DNA of 34,636 nucleotides from Bacillota bacterium. GTDB lineage: Bacteria; Bacillota; Sulfobacillia; JAJZYS01; JAJZLH01. The notes under the pieces are model-generated. The model searched no databases. It saw only the letters and a program-made list of their open reading frames with translations, and was not told the origin of the DNA. Of this stretch, positions 23,410 through 32,423 are shown one piece after another. The translations under genes were made by a program, and so were the position numbers. The stretch spans positions 1-34,636 of the forward strand of contig JAJZLH010000018.1 in assembly GCA_021803575.1 (NCBI GenBank). Reading direction: 5' to 3'. Numbering within the stretch: the first letter of the stretch is position 1; every line of letters begins with the position of its first letter.

Positions 23410-23474
23410 GACTGTTCGGAAGAGCCCTTCCGCCGCACAGGTGGGGACGCGCCAGCGGCAGTCGGCAAGCCAGG

Positions 23475-23483
23475 TGCTACAAT
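23475..23483 (+). promoter_or_regulatory. Extended -10 promoter of the MFS gene
   Basis: TGCTACAAT, an extended -10 element (TG-N before a TACAAT hexamer), lies 23 nt before the GTG of the MFS gene. A weak -35 is compatible with extended -10 promoters. With the moaA element it makes a compact divergent promoter region. Confidence 0.45.
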
Positions 23484-23505
23484 CTCGGCCGGGAGGTGGC
23501 GCCCA

Positions 23506-24726
23506 GTGGCCGGTCGGGCGTGGCTGGCCTACTACCTTGGCCTCGGCGTGCTATTCGCGGCGGACGCCATGCTCCTGGCGGCCGTGATCTGGACCGCCTA
23601 TCGGCTGGGCGGATCGGCGGTCTGGATCTCCCTGGGCGCCGTGGCCCTGACCGGGCCCGTGATCGTGGCAGGCGTGGGCGGGGCGGGCCTGGCTGCCCGT
23701 CATGTCAGGCGGCTGTCGGCGTTCGCCTGGGCCGGCGGCCTGGCCGCCCTGGCCATCGCCGTGGTGGTGGGCGCCCTGGGCGGCTCGATCTGGTGGCTCC
23801 TGGCCATGGCGCTGGCCGCCGGAGCGGCCCAGGCCCTCCGCCTGCCGCTCGGCCAGGCCCAGATGATGGAGTCGGCGACCGGCGAGGAGATCGCCCGCCG
23901 GGCCACCTTCTATGAGGCGGCGTCCCGGGGCGGGGTGGTGGCGGGGCCGATCGTGGCCGGTGTTCTGTTGGCCCTGGGCGGGCCGGTGGCGGCCTTCTCG
24001 GCGGTGGCCCTGGCCTACCTGGCCGGCGGCGCCCTCTGGTCGCTGCTCGCCACGGACCGGCTGGCTGTACCGGACCAGGCCGAGCCCTACGCCCTCGCCC
24101 ACGGCATCCGGCTGGTGAAGGCTGACGCCTGGCTCCTGCCCGCCCTTAGCGTGCGGGCGGCCGGCAATCTCCTGTGGCCAGCCTTCACCATCGCCCTGCC
24201 CCTGTTGGTGGCCCTGAACTGGCACGGCGGCGCTGTCGGCTACGGACTCGCCCGTTCGGTGTGGGGCGGCGGCACCGTGCTCGCCACCTCACTCCTGGTC
24301 TGGCTGCCCGTCTCCCGGGAAAGGCGGCAGTGGGCCTTCTTCCTGTGCTGGGTGGGGACCGGGGTCGGCTTCATGCTGATCGGCGCCGCGCCAAGCCTCC
24401 TGCTGGGGCTTCTGGCGGTCGGCCTCACCGCCTTGGGCAGCCCGCTCATGCACATCGCGGTCGACAGCCACATCGCCGAGCGCGTGCCGCGCCACTGGCG
24501 AGGCGACCTGTATGCCCTGCAGCGGCTGGTGGTGAACGGGGTGCAGACCATCGGCCTATTGGCCCTTGTGCCGGTGGCCGACCTGCTCAACCCCGGCCGC
24601 CTGTTGGCTCTCACCGGCGCCGCCATCGTCTTGGTGGCCGTCCTGGGCTGGCGCTGGATGGCAGGCCGGCGCGGCCCCGCCTGGGAGGGAGGCCTCCTGG
24701 CCCGCTCCGGGGAAGAGGAGGGCTAG
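23506..24726 (+). CDS. MFS transporter (drug/metabolite efflux type)
   Basis: A 406-aa membrane protein with about twelve hydrophobic helices, resembling MFS_3-type exporters such as enterobactin- or macrolide-efflux proteins. The segment QALRLPLGQAQMMESATGEEIARRATFYEA, with its alternation of polar and hydrophobic residues after helix 4, is characteristic. A second-half copy reads LGSPLMHIAVDSHIAERVPRHWRGDLYALQ. The start is GTG 23506 with GGGAGG 9 nt upstream; the frame opens upstream at 23383. It is followed 49 nt later on the same strand by the penicillin-acylase-like gene, so the two may be co-transcribed. Substrate unknown. Confidence 0.85.
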   Translation: MAGRAWLAYYLGLGVLFAADAMLLAAVIWTAYRLGGSAVWISLGAVALTGPVIVAGVGGAGLAARHVRRLSAFAWAGGLAALAIAVVVGALGGSIWWLLAMALAAGAAQALRLPLGQAQMMESATGEEIARRATFYEAASRGGVVAGPIVAGVLLALGGPVAAFSAVALAYLAGGALWSLLATDRLAVPDQAEPYALAHGIRLVKADAWLLPALSVRAAGNLLWPAFTIALPLLVALNWHGGAVGYGLARSVWGGGTVLATSLLVWLPVSRERRQWAFFLCWVGTGVGFMLIGAAPSLLLGLLAVGLTALGSPLMHIAVDSHIAERVPRHWRGDLYALQRLVVNGVQTIGLLALVPVADLLNPGRLLALTGAAIVLVAVLGWRWMAGRRGPAWEGGLLARSGEEEG

Positions 24727-24775
24727 ACCCAGGACCCAGCGCGGCTGGGCCTGGCTCACGAGAAGGAGTGACGAG

Positions 24776-27040
24776 ATGGATCCAACGGGCTCCGCACGCC
24801 TCGGCGGCTACCGGCTGGCATCGCTCCTGGCCAGCGCCATCGGCATCGGCCGGCCGCCCAGGCCGGGGGCATCCAGGCTGGAGGGGCTGGAGGCGGCCGT
24901 CACGGTCGAGCTGGACGCCCGGGCCATGCCCCACCTGGTGGCCGGCTCGGCAAGAGACCTCTTTCGCGCCCAGGGCTTCATGCACGGCCAGGATCGCGGC
25001 TTCCAGATGGACCTGGCCCGCCGCTTCGCCGCCGGCAGCCTGGCCGAGCTCGTGGGCGAGGCGGCGCTTCCCTATGACCGCTTCCTGCGCCAGATGGACT
25101 TTCGCCGCCACGCCACGGCTGCCCTCGCCATCTTGCCCGAGCAGCACCGGAGCTGGCTCGCAGCGTACGTGGAGGGCGTCAACCAAGCGTGGCAGACGGC
25201 CCCTCCTGCCCCGGAGTACCGGCTGCTCCGGCAGCGGCCGAAGCCGTGGCGGGAGGTCGACACCCTCCTTGTCAGCTACCAGCTGGCCTGGACCCTGAAC
25301 ACGGTCTGGCAGACCAAGTGGGCCGTCGACCAGCTGACCGGCCAGCCGGAGGCCCTGGCGCTCCTGTTCGGCCAGGGCCCCCTCCGCGAGACCATTCTGC
25401 CCGGCACCGGCCCGGCCCGGAGCCTGGGCTCAGCCGGTGTCGGCTCCAACAACTGGGTGGTGTCCGCCCAGCGCACCAAGACCGGCGGGCCGCTATTGGC
25501 CAACGACCCGCACCTCGCCCCCCAGCTGCCCTCCATCTGGTACCAGATGTGGCTGGAGGGCGGCGGCTTTTCGGTGGCGGGAGCCACCCTGGCCGGAGCG
25601 CCCGGCGTCATCATCGGCCAGAACCAGTCGATCGGCTGGGGGCTGACAAACGTCAACCCGGACGTCCAGGACCTCTACCGCATCCAGACCGAGGCGGATG
25701 GGGAGAGTTACCTGGTGGACGGCGCCGTCCACCGCCTCGGCCGGCGGCAGGAGCATCTGGCCGTGCGCGGCCGCCCAGACGAGACGCTCACCTGCTGGGA
25801 CTCCATCTGGGGTCCGGTCATCTACGAGGAGCCGGCGGCCAAGGTGGCCTTGGCCTGGACCGCCCTCCAGCCGCTGCCGGTGCTCTCGGCGGTGCTGAAG
25901 CTGAATCTGGCCCAGGACTGGACAGCGTGCCAGACCGCCCTTGAGGACTGGTGGGTGCCGGCCCAGAACCTGGTCTACGCCGACCGCTGGGGCCACATCG
26001 GCTATGTGCTGGCCGGCCAGCTCCTGGCCAAGCCCGCCGACTGGCCGGTGGGGGTCCTGGACGGCAACAGCCGGCGCCACGCCTGGCCGGGCCGGGTACC
26101 GATGGCCGAGACGCCGCGCCTCTTCGACCCGCCCTCCGGGCTGATCGTCACCGCCAATAACCCGGTGGTGGGAGCGGACCACCCGGTCCCGGTGCCAGGC
26201 AGCTTCTCAGCCGGAGGCCGCGCCCGGCGCATCCGCCAGCTGCTGGAGGCCAGCGACCGGCACGATGCGGAGAGCTTCGGCCGCATCCAGATGGACGTCC
26301 TCTCCGAGCCGATGCTGGCCGTATCGAGGCGGCTGGCCGAAGAGGAGGCGCTGCCCGCGGGTTGGCACGATGCCCTGATCAACTTTGATGGAATGGTGCG
26401 GGCGGAGGCGGTGGCACCCACCCTCTGCCATCTGTTCGCCCAGCACGCTGTGCCTGAACCCCTCGGTCAGCTCTTGTCCCGGCCCTTCTTCCCGGCGGTG
26501 GAGCCCGGCCCGCCCGATACCCACCCCTTCCCGGAGCGCTGGTGGTCTTTGGCTGGCGAGGAGATGCTGCCCTGGCTACTCGCCCACTGGCCGGCCGACC
26601 CGGGCCGGGTGCTCCAGGCGGCCGACCAGGACGGCCGCCGCTGGTTCGGTGCCGACCATTCGAGCTGGCGGTGGGGCGAGGCCCACCAGGCGGTGGCGTT
26701 TCACCCTCTGGGAGAGGTGGCGCTGACCCGGCCCCTCTTCGGACGGAGGGCGTTGGCCATGCCAGGCGACGAAGCCACCGTGCTGCAGGCCGCCTTCTCC
26801 CTGGACGCATCCCTGCCCTGGCCGAGGCGGGTGCTGGTCATGCCCAGCTACCGGCAGGTGCTGGACCTGGCCGAGCGCTCCCGTTCCACGGCCGTGCACC
26901 TGACCGGCCAGTCCGGCCACTGCCGCTCCGCCCACTACGACGACCTGTTTGCTCCCTGGCGGGAGGGCATCCGCTTCCCGCTGGGTCCGGGCATGGCCGT
27001 AGCCTCCCGCCTCACACTGCTGCCGGCGGCGGAGCGGTGA
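24776..27040 (+). CDS. Penicillin-acylase-family amidohydrolase (Ntn hydrolase)
   Basis: A 754-aa member of the penicillin/cephalosporin/AHL acylase family, which cleaves side-chain amides after self-processing into alpha and beta subunits. The nucleophile is Ser224 in GVGSNNWVV, the residue that becomes the beta-chain N-terminus. The oxyanion-site Asn lies in TANNPVV (residues 461-462), about the right distance from the serine. The alpha-chain family motif FMHGQDRGFQMDLARRF near residue 70 and NDPHLAPQLPSIWYQM after the serine are present. The ATG at 24776 follows GAAGGAG. No signal peptide is visible at the N-terminus (DPTGSARLGGYRL), unusual because many family members are secreted. Substrate unknown. 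Confidence 0.9.
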   Translation: MDPTGSARLGGYRLASLLASAIGIGRPPRPGASRLEGLEAAVTVELDARAMPHLVAGSARDLFRAQGFMHGQDRGFQMDLARRFAAGSLAELVGEAALPYDRFLRQMDFRRHATAALAILPEQHRSWLAAYVEGVNQAWQTAPPAPEYRLLRQRPKPWREVDTLLVSYQLAWTLNTVWQTKWAVDQLTGQPEALALLFGQGPLRETILPGTGPARSLGSAGVGSNNWVVSAQRTKTGGPLLANDPHLAPQLPSIWYQMWLEGGGFSVAGATLAGAPGVIIGQNQSIGWGLTNVNPDVQDLYRIQTEADGESYLVDGAVHRLGRRQEHLAVRGRPDETLTCWDSIWGPVIYEEPAAKVALAWTALQPLPVLSAVLKLNLAQDWTACQTALEDWWVPAQNLVYADRWGHIGYVLAGQLLAKPADWPVGVLDGNSRRHAWPGRVPMAETPRLFDPPSGLIVTANNPVVGADHPVPVPGSFSAGGRARRIRQLLEASDRHDAESFGRIQMDVLSEPMLAVSRRLAEEEALPAGWHDALINFDGMVRAEAVAPTLCHLFAQHAVPEPLGQLLSRPFFPAVEPGPPDTHPFPERWWSLAGEEMLPWLLAHWPADPGRVLQAADQDGRRWFGADHSSWRWGEAHQAVAFHPLGEVALTRPLFGRRALAMPGDEATVLQAAFSLDASLPWPRRVLVMPSYRQVLDLAERSRSTAVHLTGQSGHCRSAHYDDLFAPWREGIRFPLGPGMAVASRLTLLPAAER

Positions 27041-27220
27041 GGGGCGCGGCCCGGCTGCACGCTGGGCCCGATCCTGCCGCTGAGGATTGTGTCGGGAGCG
27101 CCGGTGTCCCGGATCCAGAGCCCGCGGTGACGAGTGGTGAGGCCGGCAAAGCGGGGCGCTCCTGCCCCGTCTGCCCGGGCGAGGGCCGTGGGGAGTGGGT
27201 GAGGAGGTAGCCAGGACGCG

Positions 27221-27249
27221 GTCAGGGCCGGGAGAACCCCGGCCCTGAC
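27221..27249. terminator. Strong hairpin between convergent genes
   Basis: GTCAGGGCCGGG (27221-27232), a 5-nt loop and CCCGGCCCTGAC (27238-27249) form a perfect 12-bp GC-rich stem between the acylase-like gene and the facing solute-binding-protein gene. There is no U tract on either side, but the stem would stop or define RNA ends in both directions. Confidence 0.7.
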
Positions 27250-27272
27250 GGATTGCTGGTCGGATCTCCGCG

Positions 27273-29099
27273 CTAGGGCGTGATCGTCCAGTAGTTGGGG
27301 AAGTTGAGGGCCTGGATGGTGTTGTAGTTGGAGTAGGCGCCGTGCAGGTAGGTGGCGTTCTCGAAGAAGCCGCCCAGGTTCGGCAGCTGGTCGAAGCTGC
27401 CGGTGTAGAGGTCGGGCAGGATGTAGGCGGCCCGGGCGGCGTAGGTGGTCATGCGGGCGTACTCCTGGGCTGGGGAGCCCGGGGCGTAGGTGGCGTTGAT
27501 GTCGGCGGTGAGCTGGGGGTCAGAGAAGTTGCCCAGGTTGAAGTAGGCGCCGGGGGCGAACAGGGCGCCGCCGGTCGGGTAGTAGTCCGGCTCGTAGTAC
27601 CAGCCGCTCCACCAGTTCATCACCCAGCTGGCCGCCACGGTGTTGCCGGAGGCGTCGTTGAGCGTGAGTTGGGTGTCGAAGGGCATCGGCACCGGGGTCA
27701 TCTGGATGCCCTCGGTAGCCCACTGCTGCTGCAGGTAGGTGGCGAAGTTCTGGGCCTCCGGGCTGCCGGTGGAGTAGAAGAACTTGAACTTCAGCTGAAC
27801 GGGCGTGCCGTTGATGGTCTTGGTCATGACGCCGTTCTGCAGGCTCCAGCCGTCAGAGAGGAGCAGCGCCTTGCCCTTGGCCGGGTCGAAGCTGTAGAGG
27901 GTGGGCACGGCCTTGGCGTTGAACACCGAGCTGGTGCCGACCACCGGCATCGGGCTGTACTGCGGCGAACCGTAGCCGCCGCCCATGATCTGGATGAAGG
28001 CCTTCTCGTTGATGCCCAGCTGCAGCGCCTGGCGCACCTTCAGGTCCTGGAGGGCGAGGCCCACGCCGCCAGGGGCGGCCGGTGAGAGGTTGATGGCGAT
28101 GTAGTTGATGGCGAAGGGCGGCGGCGGCACCTCGAACTTGAAGCCGGGGATGTTCTTCTCCGGCAGGTTGTAGCTGCTGATCAGGCCGGCGCTGACCGTG
28201 CCCTTCTTGAGGGCGGCGAACTCGGCGGCGGCGGTGGCGAAGTATTGGTAGGTGAGGTGCTTGATCGTGGCCATGTGGCCGTCGTAGGCCGTGTTGGGCA
28301 CGAACTCCCAGTAGTCCTGGGGCACCATCTTGTAGAACTTGTAGGGGCCGTCCACCACGTTGTAGACGGGGTTGGTGGGCTGGTTCATCACCGTGCTCAT
28401 CAGCTTCAGGACGTCAGCGGTGGCGGTTGAGACGGAGGCGCCGGCCGGCACGCCGGCCGCCTGCTCCCAGACCGTGGCCGGGAACGGGGCGAGCTGGCCC
28501 AGCCCGTTGTGCTCGAACCAGACCGGGTTGACCGGCTTGGTGGTGGTGATGACCACGGTGTCGGGACCGCTGGCGGTGACCGACTGCCAGCCGATGCCGG
28601 CGCTGTCACCGGGCTGGCCGATCGGGCCCAGGCCGCCGATGCCGCAGCCGCCGTAGGTCATGGCCGGCGGCGGCGTGGTGGTGGCGCAGGACGCCGCCTC
28701 GGTCTCAGCGTCGAAGACGACGTCAGCCGAGGTCACCGGCTGGCCGTTCGACCACTTCCACTTCGGGTTGAGCTGGATGGTGTAGGTGGTGTCGTTGTTG
28801 GAGACCGTGATCGAAGACGCCAGGGAGCGGGCGAAGTCGATCACGTTCTGCTGGTTGATGAACACCAGCGGCTTGTACATCAGGAAGTTGTTCTGGCTGT
28901 TGTTGGTGCTGTACACGCTGGTGGACAGGACGGGGGAGAAGCCGTTCAGCACCAGGCCCGGCGGCTCGGCCACCACGGCGGTGCTGGACGCAGCCAAGGG
29001 ATTGGTGGGGGCCTGGGCGGTGGTGGAGCCGCAGCCCGCCACCACGAAGGCCAGAGACGACGCCAGCATGGCGCCCAGGAACCATCGTCGCATGCGCAT
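27273..29099 (-). CDS. ABC-transporter solute-binding lipoprotein, family 5 (peptide/nickel type)
   Basis: A 608-aa extracytoplasmic binding protein of the SBP_bac_5 group, which bind oligopeptides, nickel chelates or small organic ligands. The N-terminus has MRMRRW, a hydrophobic stretch and the lipobox VVAGC with the lipidated Cys23, followed by a Thr/Ala/Pro/Asn-rich linker. Family landmarks include WKWSNGQPVTSADVVF, LKVRQALQLGINEKAFIQ, and a C-terminal tail of Asn, Tyr and Gly. I chose ATG 29099, with GGGAGGTG before it; a second ATG is two codons on. No permease or ATPase gene is adjacent, so its transporter must be encoded elsewhere. Ligand unknown. Confidence 0.9.
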   Translation of the reverse strand: MRMRRWFLGAMLASSLAFVVAGCGSTTAQAPTNPLAASSTAVVAEPPGLVLNGFSPVLSTSVYSTNNSQNNFLMYKPLVFINQQNVIDFARSLASSITVSNNDTTYTIQLNPKWKWSNGQPVTSADVVFDAETEAASCATTTPPPAMTYGGCGIGGLGPIGQPGDSAGIGWQSVTASGPDTVVITTTKPVNPVWFEHNGLGQLAPFPATVWEQAAGVPAGASVSTATADVLKLMSTVMNQPTNPVYNVVDGPYKFYKMVPQDYWEFVPNTAYDGHMATIKHLTYQYFATAAAEFAALKKGTVSAGLISSYNLPEKNIPGFKFEVPPPPFAINYIAINLSPAAPGGVGLALQDLKVRQALQLGINEKAFIQIMGGGYGSPQYSPMPVVGTSSVFNAKAVPTLYSFDPAKGKALLLSDGWSLQNGVMTKTINGTPVQLKFKFFYSTGSPEAQNFATYLQQQWATEGIQMTPVPMPFDTQLTLNDASGNTVAASWVMNWWSGWYYEPDYYPTGGALFAPGAYFNLGNFSDPQLTADINATYAPGSPAQEYARMTTYAARAAYILPDLYTGSFDQLPNLGGFFENATYLHGAYSNYNTIQALNFPNYWTITP

Positions 29100-29479
29100 C
29101 CGGAAAGCCACCTCCCAAAAGACCTGGAGACCCGGGTCACGCGAGCCCGGGGACGGTGTCCGACTCCTCCTTTCCGGATCCGACACACCCTCTGCCCGCA
29201 GGCGGGCCGAGGTGGATCGTCCGACTAGGGCCGCTGCTCGCCCTATGTGCGAGAGAGTTCTAAGAGAATGCGTTCTCGGCTCGCCAATTCCTGCAACCAG
29301 ATCGTCACAGAGAGGGAGAACTTGGCCGTGTGGCCTGGGGCCGCCCGGGCCCGGGCAAGTAACTGGGGAGAGGATTGGCCGAACCGGCGGGGAAGCTCCT
29401 CCTAAGGGCAGCGGCGCCTGGGGTGTGAGGCCGGGTAGATCGAGGCCTGGCGGTCCCCTCGCCGGAAAGGATGGTCCAG
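29100..29479. other. Divergent intergenic region, SBP gene and PPK2 gene
   Basis: About 380 bases between the two start codons. On the minus side a GAGAA/TTCTC dyad (29264-29277) lies upstream of the binding-protein gene, near a weak TTGGCG / TAGAAC promoter pair. A second AGGAGG about 70 nt before the binding-protein start has no start codon at the right distance. Nothing else is evident. Confidence 0.35.
29264..29277. promoter_or_regulatory. Operator-like dyad upstream of the SBP gene
   Basis: GAGAA and TTCTC with a 4-nt loop, flanked by further GAGTTCT/AGAGAAT repeats. It overlaps the weak minus-strand promoter candidate. A role in controlling the binding-protein gene is only an inference. 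Confidence 0.3.
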
Positions 29480-30280
29480 ATGGCCAAGGACAGCCACCTC
29501 CTCTCCCCGGTCGACGGCAAGCTGAAACTGGACAAGATCGACCCCGCCGAGACCCACGGCCTCAGCGAGGCAGGCGCCAAGGCGACCCTGGCCAAGGACG
29601 TCGAGCGCCTGTCCGAGCTGCACGACCTCCTCTACGCCAACCGCCAGCGGGCCCTCCTCATCGTGCTGCAGGGCATGGACTCGGCCGGCAAGGATGGCAC
29701 CATCCGCCACGTCATGCAGGGGCTCTCTCCCCAGGGCACGGTGGTCAGCCCCTTCAAGCAGCCGACCGCCGAGGAGCTCTCGCACGACTTCCTGTGGCGG
29801 GTGCACCAGCGGGTGCCAGCCAAGGGCGGCATCGGCATCTTCAACCGTTCGCACTACGAGGACGTGCTGGTGGTGCGGGTGCACCACCTGATCTCGGACA
29901 AGGTGGCCAAGGAGCGGCTTCGGGCCATCCGCCACTTCGAGCGGGAGCTGGACGAGTCGGGCGTGATCGTGCGCAAGTTCTTCCTGCACCTGTCCAGGCA
30001 GGAGCAGGCCAGGCGGTTCGAGGAGCGGCGCCAGGACCGGCGGAAGAACTGGAAGATGTCGGCCGCCGATTTCAAGGAGGCCGAACTGTGGGACCAGTAC
30101 CAGCAGGCCTATGAACAGGCGATCGAGGCCACCAGCACGGCCGAGTGCCCCTGGTACGTGGTGCCCTCGGACCACCGCTGGTACCGCAATCTGGCCGTGG
30201 CCAAGGTACTGGTGCACACCCTCCAGGAGCTGGAGATGGACTGGCCGAAGCCGCCAAAGGACGCTCTGGCCGCCGACTGA
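29480..30280 (+). CDS. ppk2: PPK2-family polyphosphate:nucleotide phosphotransferase
   Basis: A 266-aa PPK2 protein that transfers phosphate between inorganic polyphosphate and nucleotides. The Walker A loop is GMDSAGKDGTIRHVMQG, followed by SPQGTVVSPFKQPT, the Walker B/lid region IFNRSHYEDVLVVRV, and the C-terminal ECPWYVVPSDHRWYRNLAVAKVL that closes the active site. The ATG at 29480 is preferred over the ATG three codons earlier because AAAGG then has normal spacing. Class (AMP- or ADP-preferring) is not decided by these motifs alone. It converges with the ppx operon 41 nt away, so polyphosphate synthesis/use and hydrolysis genes lie together. Confidence 0.93.
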   Translation: MAKDSHLLSPVDGKLKLDKIDPAETHGLSEAGAKATLAKDVERLSELHDLLYANRQRALLIVLQGMDSAGKDGTIRHVMQGLSPQGTVVSPFKQPTAEELSHDFLWRVHQRVPAKGGIGIFNRSHYEDVLVVRVHHLISDKVAKERLRAIRHFERELDESGVIVRKFFLHLSRQEQARRFEERRQDRRKNWKMSAADFKEAELWDQYQQAYEQAIEATSTAECPWYVVPSDHRWYRNLAVAKVLVHTLQELEMDWPKPPKDALAAD

Positions 30281-30321
30281 GGGCTGGGACCCGCTCCGGG
30301 GCGCCCAGGGACTCCCGGCGC

Positions 30322-31833
30322 TCAGGCCGGCAGGTAGCGGCGGTGGAGCCGGCGGCCGAATACCTTGGCGAAGTGGGCGCTGAGGCGGTCCAGGTCGTCG
30401 TAGGGGATGGCCGGCGGCTCCGGCATGCCCCGGACGGTGAGGGCGATCTCCTTGGCCGACACGAGGGCGGTGAGCTCCACCTGGGCGGGCAGCGCCCGTT
30501 GGAGCAGGGCCTCGGCGTAGGCCACCAGGAGGCCGAGCCGCGCCGCCAGGGCCCCGTCGGCAGGGCCGAGCAGGCGGGCGTAAGGGCGGAGCGACTGGGC
30601 CAGACGGTGGGGGCCCTCGTAGCCGGCGGCAGCTGCCAGCACCACCTGTTCGGGGTGGCTGAGACCGAACAGGCGGGCGTGCGTGATCAGGTAGAACGTC
30701 TCGGGGTGGCGGTCGTAGAAGTTGACCCGCCGGCCCACCCCGCGGAGGTCCGCGGCGGCGAGGAGGAGGGGCCAGGCGGATTCGGGCAGGAGCGGCGCCA
30801 GCGCCCTGGCCAGGGCGCCGGTCAGGGCGGCCAGGGACGGATTCGGCCTCTCTCCGAGCTGAAACAGCAGATTCCGGACGCTGTCCGGCAGGAGCTGGCC
30901 CGGCCCCGGCCGGGCGGCGGCCGGCAGCTGCTCGAGCAAAAGGCCCTCGCGCAGCCCGGCGCCGCTGATCACGATCAGCGAGGGCTCGAGCCAGGCCGAG
31001 ACGGCCCGGGCCAGGGTCAGTGCGCTGAGCACCGTCTCGGCGCGGTGGGCGGCCAGACCGGGGAGGCGGCGGCGCTGGCGGAAGGGCAGCCTGGCCAGGC
31101 GCTGGTAGAGGGCGTCGAGGGCGGCCGGCGCCATCTGGTAGTTGTGCAGCGAGGGAAAGGGGTAGGCGCTGGCCCTCTGCTGGATCTTGGCCAGGGAGCG
31201 GAAGCTGCCGCCGATCGCCACCAGGGGGAGGCCGGGGCGGGGGTCGGGCACCAGCTTCTGCACGGCCTTGCGGGCCGCCCTCTCCGCCGCCTCGAGCTGG
31301 GCGGGCGTGGGCGGGTCGGCCTTGAAGAAGCGGCGGCCCAGGGTCACGGAGCCGAGCGGCAAGCTGATGGCGCGCTCGAGGCTGCGGTCCCTGAAGGTGC
31401 TGATCTCAGTGCTGGCACCGCCCAGGTCGATGAGGTGGCCCTCGCCCAGCTCCAGGCTGCCCAGGGCGCCCAGGAAGCCGAGGCGGGCCTCTTCCTCGCC
31501 GCCGATGATGCGAAGTGGAATGCCGGACGATCGCTCCAGCGCCCTGGCGAAGTCGGCGCCGTCTGGCGCCGTGCGGAGCGCAGCGGTGCCCACCGCCGCC
31601 ACGCCGTCCACGCCCAGCTGGCGGGCCCTGGCCGCCCAGGAGCCGAGCAGCCAGGAGGCGGCGCCAAGGAGCGGCGCCAGGGAGCCGTGCCGGGAGAGGC
31701 ACTCGCCGAGGCGGAGCAGCGCCCGCGCCTCGTCGATCACCCGCCAGCGGCCCTCCTGGTCGGCCTCGACGATCAGCATCCGCACCGAGTTTGAGCCGAG
31801 GTCGATCACGGCCTGGCGGCGGAGCTGGCTCAC
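30322..31833 (-). CDS. ppx: Ppx/GppA exopolyphosphatase with degenerate C-terminal HD domain
   Basis: A 503-aa ASKHA-fold phosphatase hydrolysing polyphosphate or pppGpp. N-terminal motifs are AVIDLGSNSVRMLIVE, EEEARLGFLGA and HLIDLGGASTEIS, the phosphate loops of Ppx/GppA; AIGGSFRSLAKIQ marks the second half of the core. The C-terminal region (about residues 310-500) is placed like the HD domain of larger Ppx proteins, but the HD pair is missing: AAADLRGVG stands where LLHDIG is expected. GTG 31833 overlaps the stop of the upstream HD gene by 4 nt (GTGA). It is the last gene of the four-gene operon and converges on PPK2. Confidence 0.88.
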   Translation of the reverse strand: MSQLRRQAVIDLGSNSVRMLIVEADQEGRWRVIDEARALLRLGECLSRHGSLAPLLGAASWLLGSWAARARQLGVDGVAAVGTAALRTAPDGADFARALERSSGIPLRIIGGEEEARLGFLGALGSLELGEGHLIDLGGASTEISTFRDRSLERAISLPLGSVTLGRRFFKADPPTPAQLEAAERAARKAVQKLVPDPRPGLPLVAIGGSFRSLAKIQQRASAYPFPSLHNYQMAPAALDALYQRLARLPFRQRRRLPGLAAHRAETVLSALTLARAVSAWLEPSLIVISGAGLREGLLLEQLPAAARPGPGQLLPDSVRNLLFQLGERPNPSLAALTGALARALAPLLPESAWPLLLAAADLRGVGRRVNFYDRHPETFYLITHARLFGLSHPEQVVLAAAAGYEGPHRLAQSLRPYARLLGPADGALAARLGLLVAYAEALLQRALPAQVELTALVSAKEIALTVRGMPEPPAIPYDDLDRLSAHFAKVFGRRLHRRYLPA

Positions 31834-32423
31834 GGCGAGGCCACCCGCCAACGCACGGGGCCGCCGGCGAGCTGGCCCAAGAGGGCCGCCTTCTTGGCCA
31901 GCGCCCGATCAAAGCGGCTGGCATCGACGCCGCCGATCACGAGCTCCAGGCCATGGAGCTTCCGCCGCACCGCCACCAGGCTGGCCGCCTGATCGTGCCT
32001 CATGTCCAGCCCATCGGCGGTGCGGAGCAGCGCACTCAGCCAGAGCAAGGTCAGGCGCCGGTCCAGGGGCCAGCTCTTCGGTGCCGGCCTGGGTCGGCGG
32101 CGGTGATTTCGGACCAGGCGGGCCAGAAGCTGGCGGTCGGCTGGGGGGTAGTCGGCGAGCAGGATGTCGTGGCGGACGATGTATGCGCTGTGGCGGTGGT
32201 GGCCGGCCGGGTTCAGCCAGAGCCCGGTGTCGTGGAGCAGGCTGGCATGGACGAGCAGTGTGCGCTCTGGCTCAGCCAGGCCGTGCAGGGGGGTGAGGGC
32301 GTCGAATAGGGCTCCGGCCAGAACGGCCACATGACGGACGTGGGCGAGGTCGCTACCGGTTTTGGCGGCGAGGTGGGCCACCTGCTCCGACTGGGCGGCC
32401 AATAGCTCCTGGCGCCCCGTCAT
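31830..32423 (-). CDS. HD-domain protein resembling the Ppx C-terminal domain
   Basis: A 197-aa stand-alone HD-domain protein. HVRHVAVLAGALFDALTPLHG, the metal-binding LLHDTG (near residue 64), GHHRHSAYIV and LLRTADGLD reproduce, in order, the domain III signature of Ppx/GppA proteins, with every metal ligand present. Its ATG overlaps the preceding kinase-like gene as ATGA, and its TGA overlaps the GTG of ppx. The intact HD site here alongside the degenerate one in ppx suggests that the function was moved into a separate subunit. Phosphohydrolase activity is plausible; substrate unknown. Confidence 0.82.
   Translation of the reverse strand: MTGRQELLAAQSEQVAHLAAKTGSDLAHVRHVAVLAGALFDALTPLHGLAEPERTLLVHASLLHDTGLWLNPAGHHRHSAYIVRHDILLADYPPADRQLLARLVRNHRRRPRPAPKSWPLDRRLTLLWLSALLRTADGLDMRHDQAASLVAVRRKLHGLELVIGGVDASRFDRALAKKAALLGQLAGGPVRWRVASP

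Noticed and set aside
22350-23915. 521-codon plus-strand frame opposite moaA
   Set aside because: Antisense shadow: the minus strand has the complete MoaA motifs and its own start and promoter.
30145-31794. Long plus-strand frames opposite ppx
   Set aside because: Glycine/arginine/glutamine-rich antisense frames, typical of GC-rich DNA. The minus strand carries a recognisable Ppx protein.
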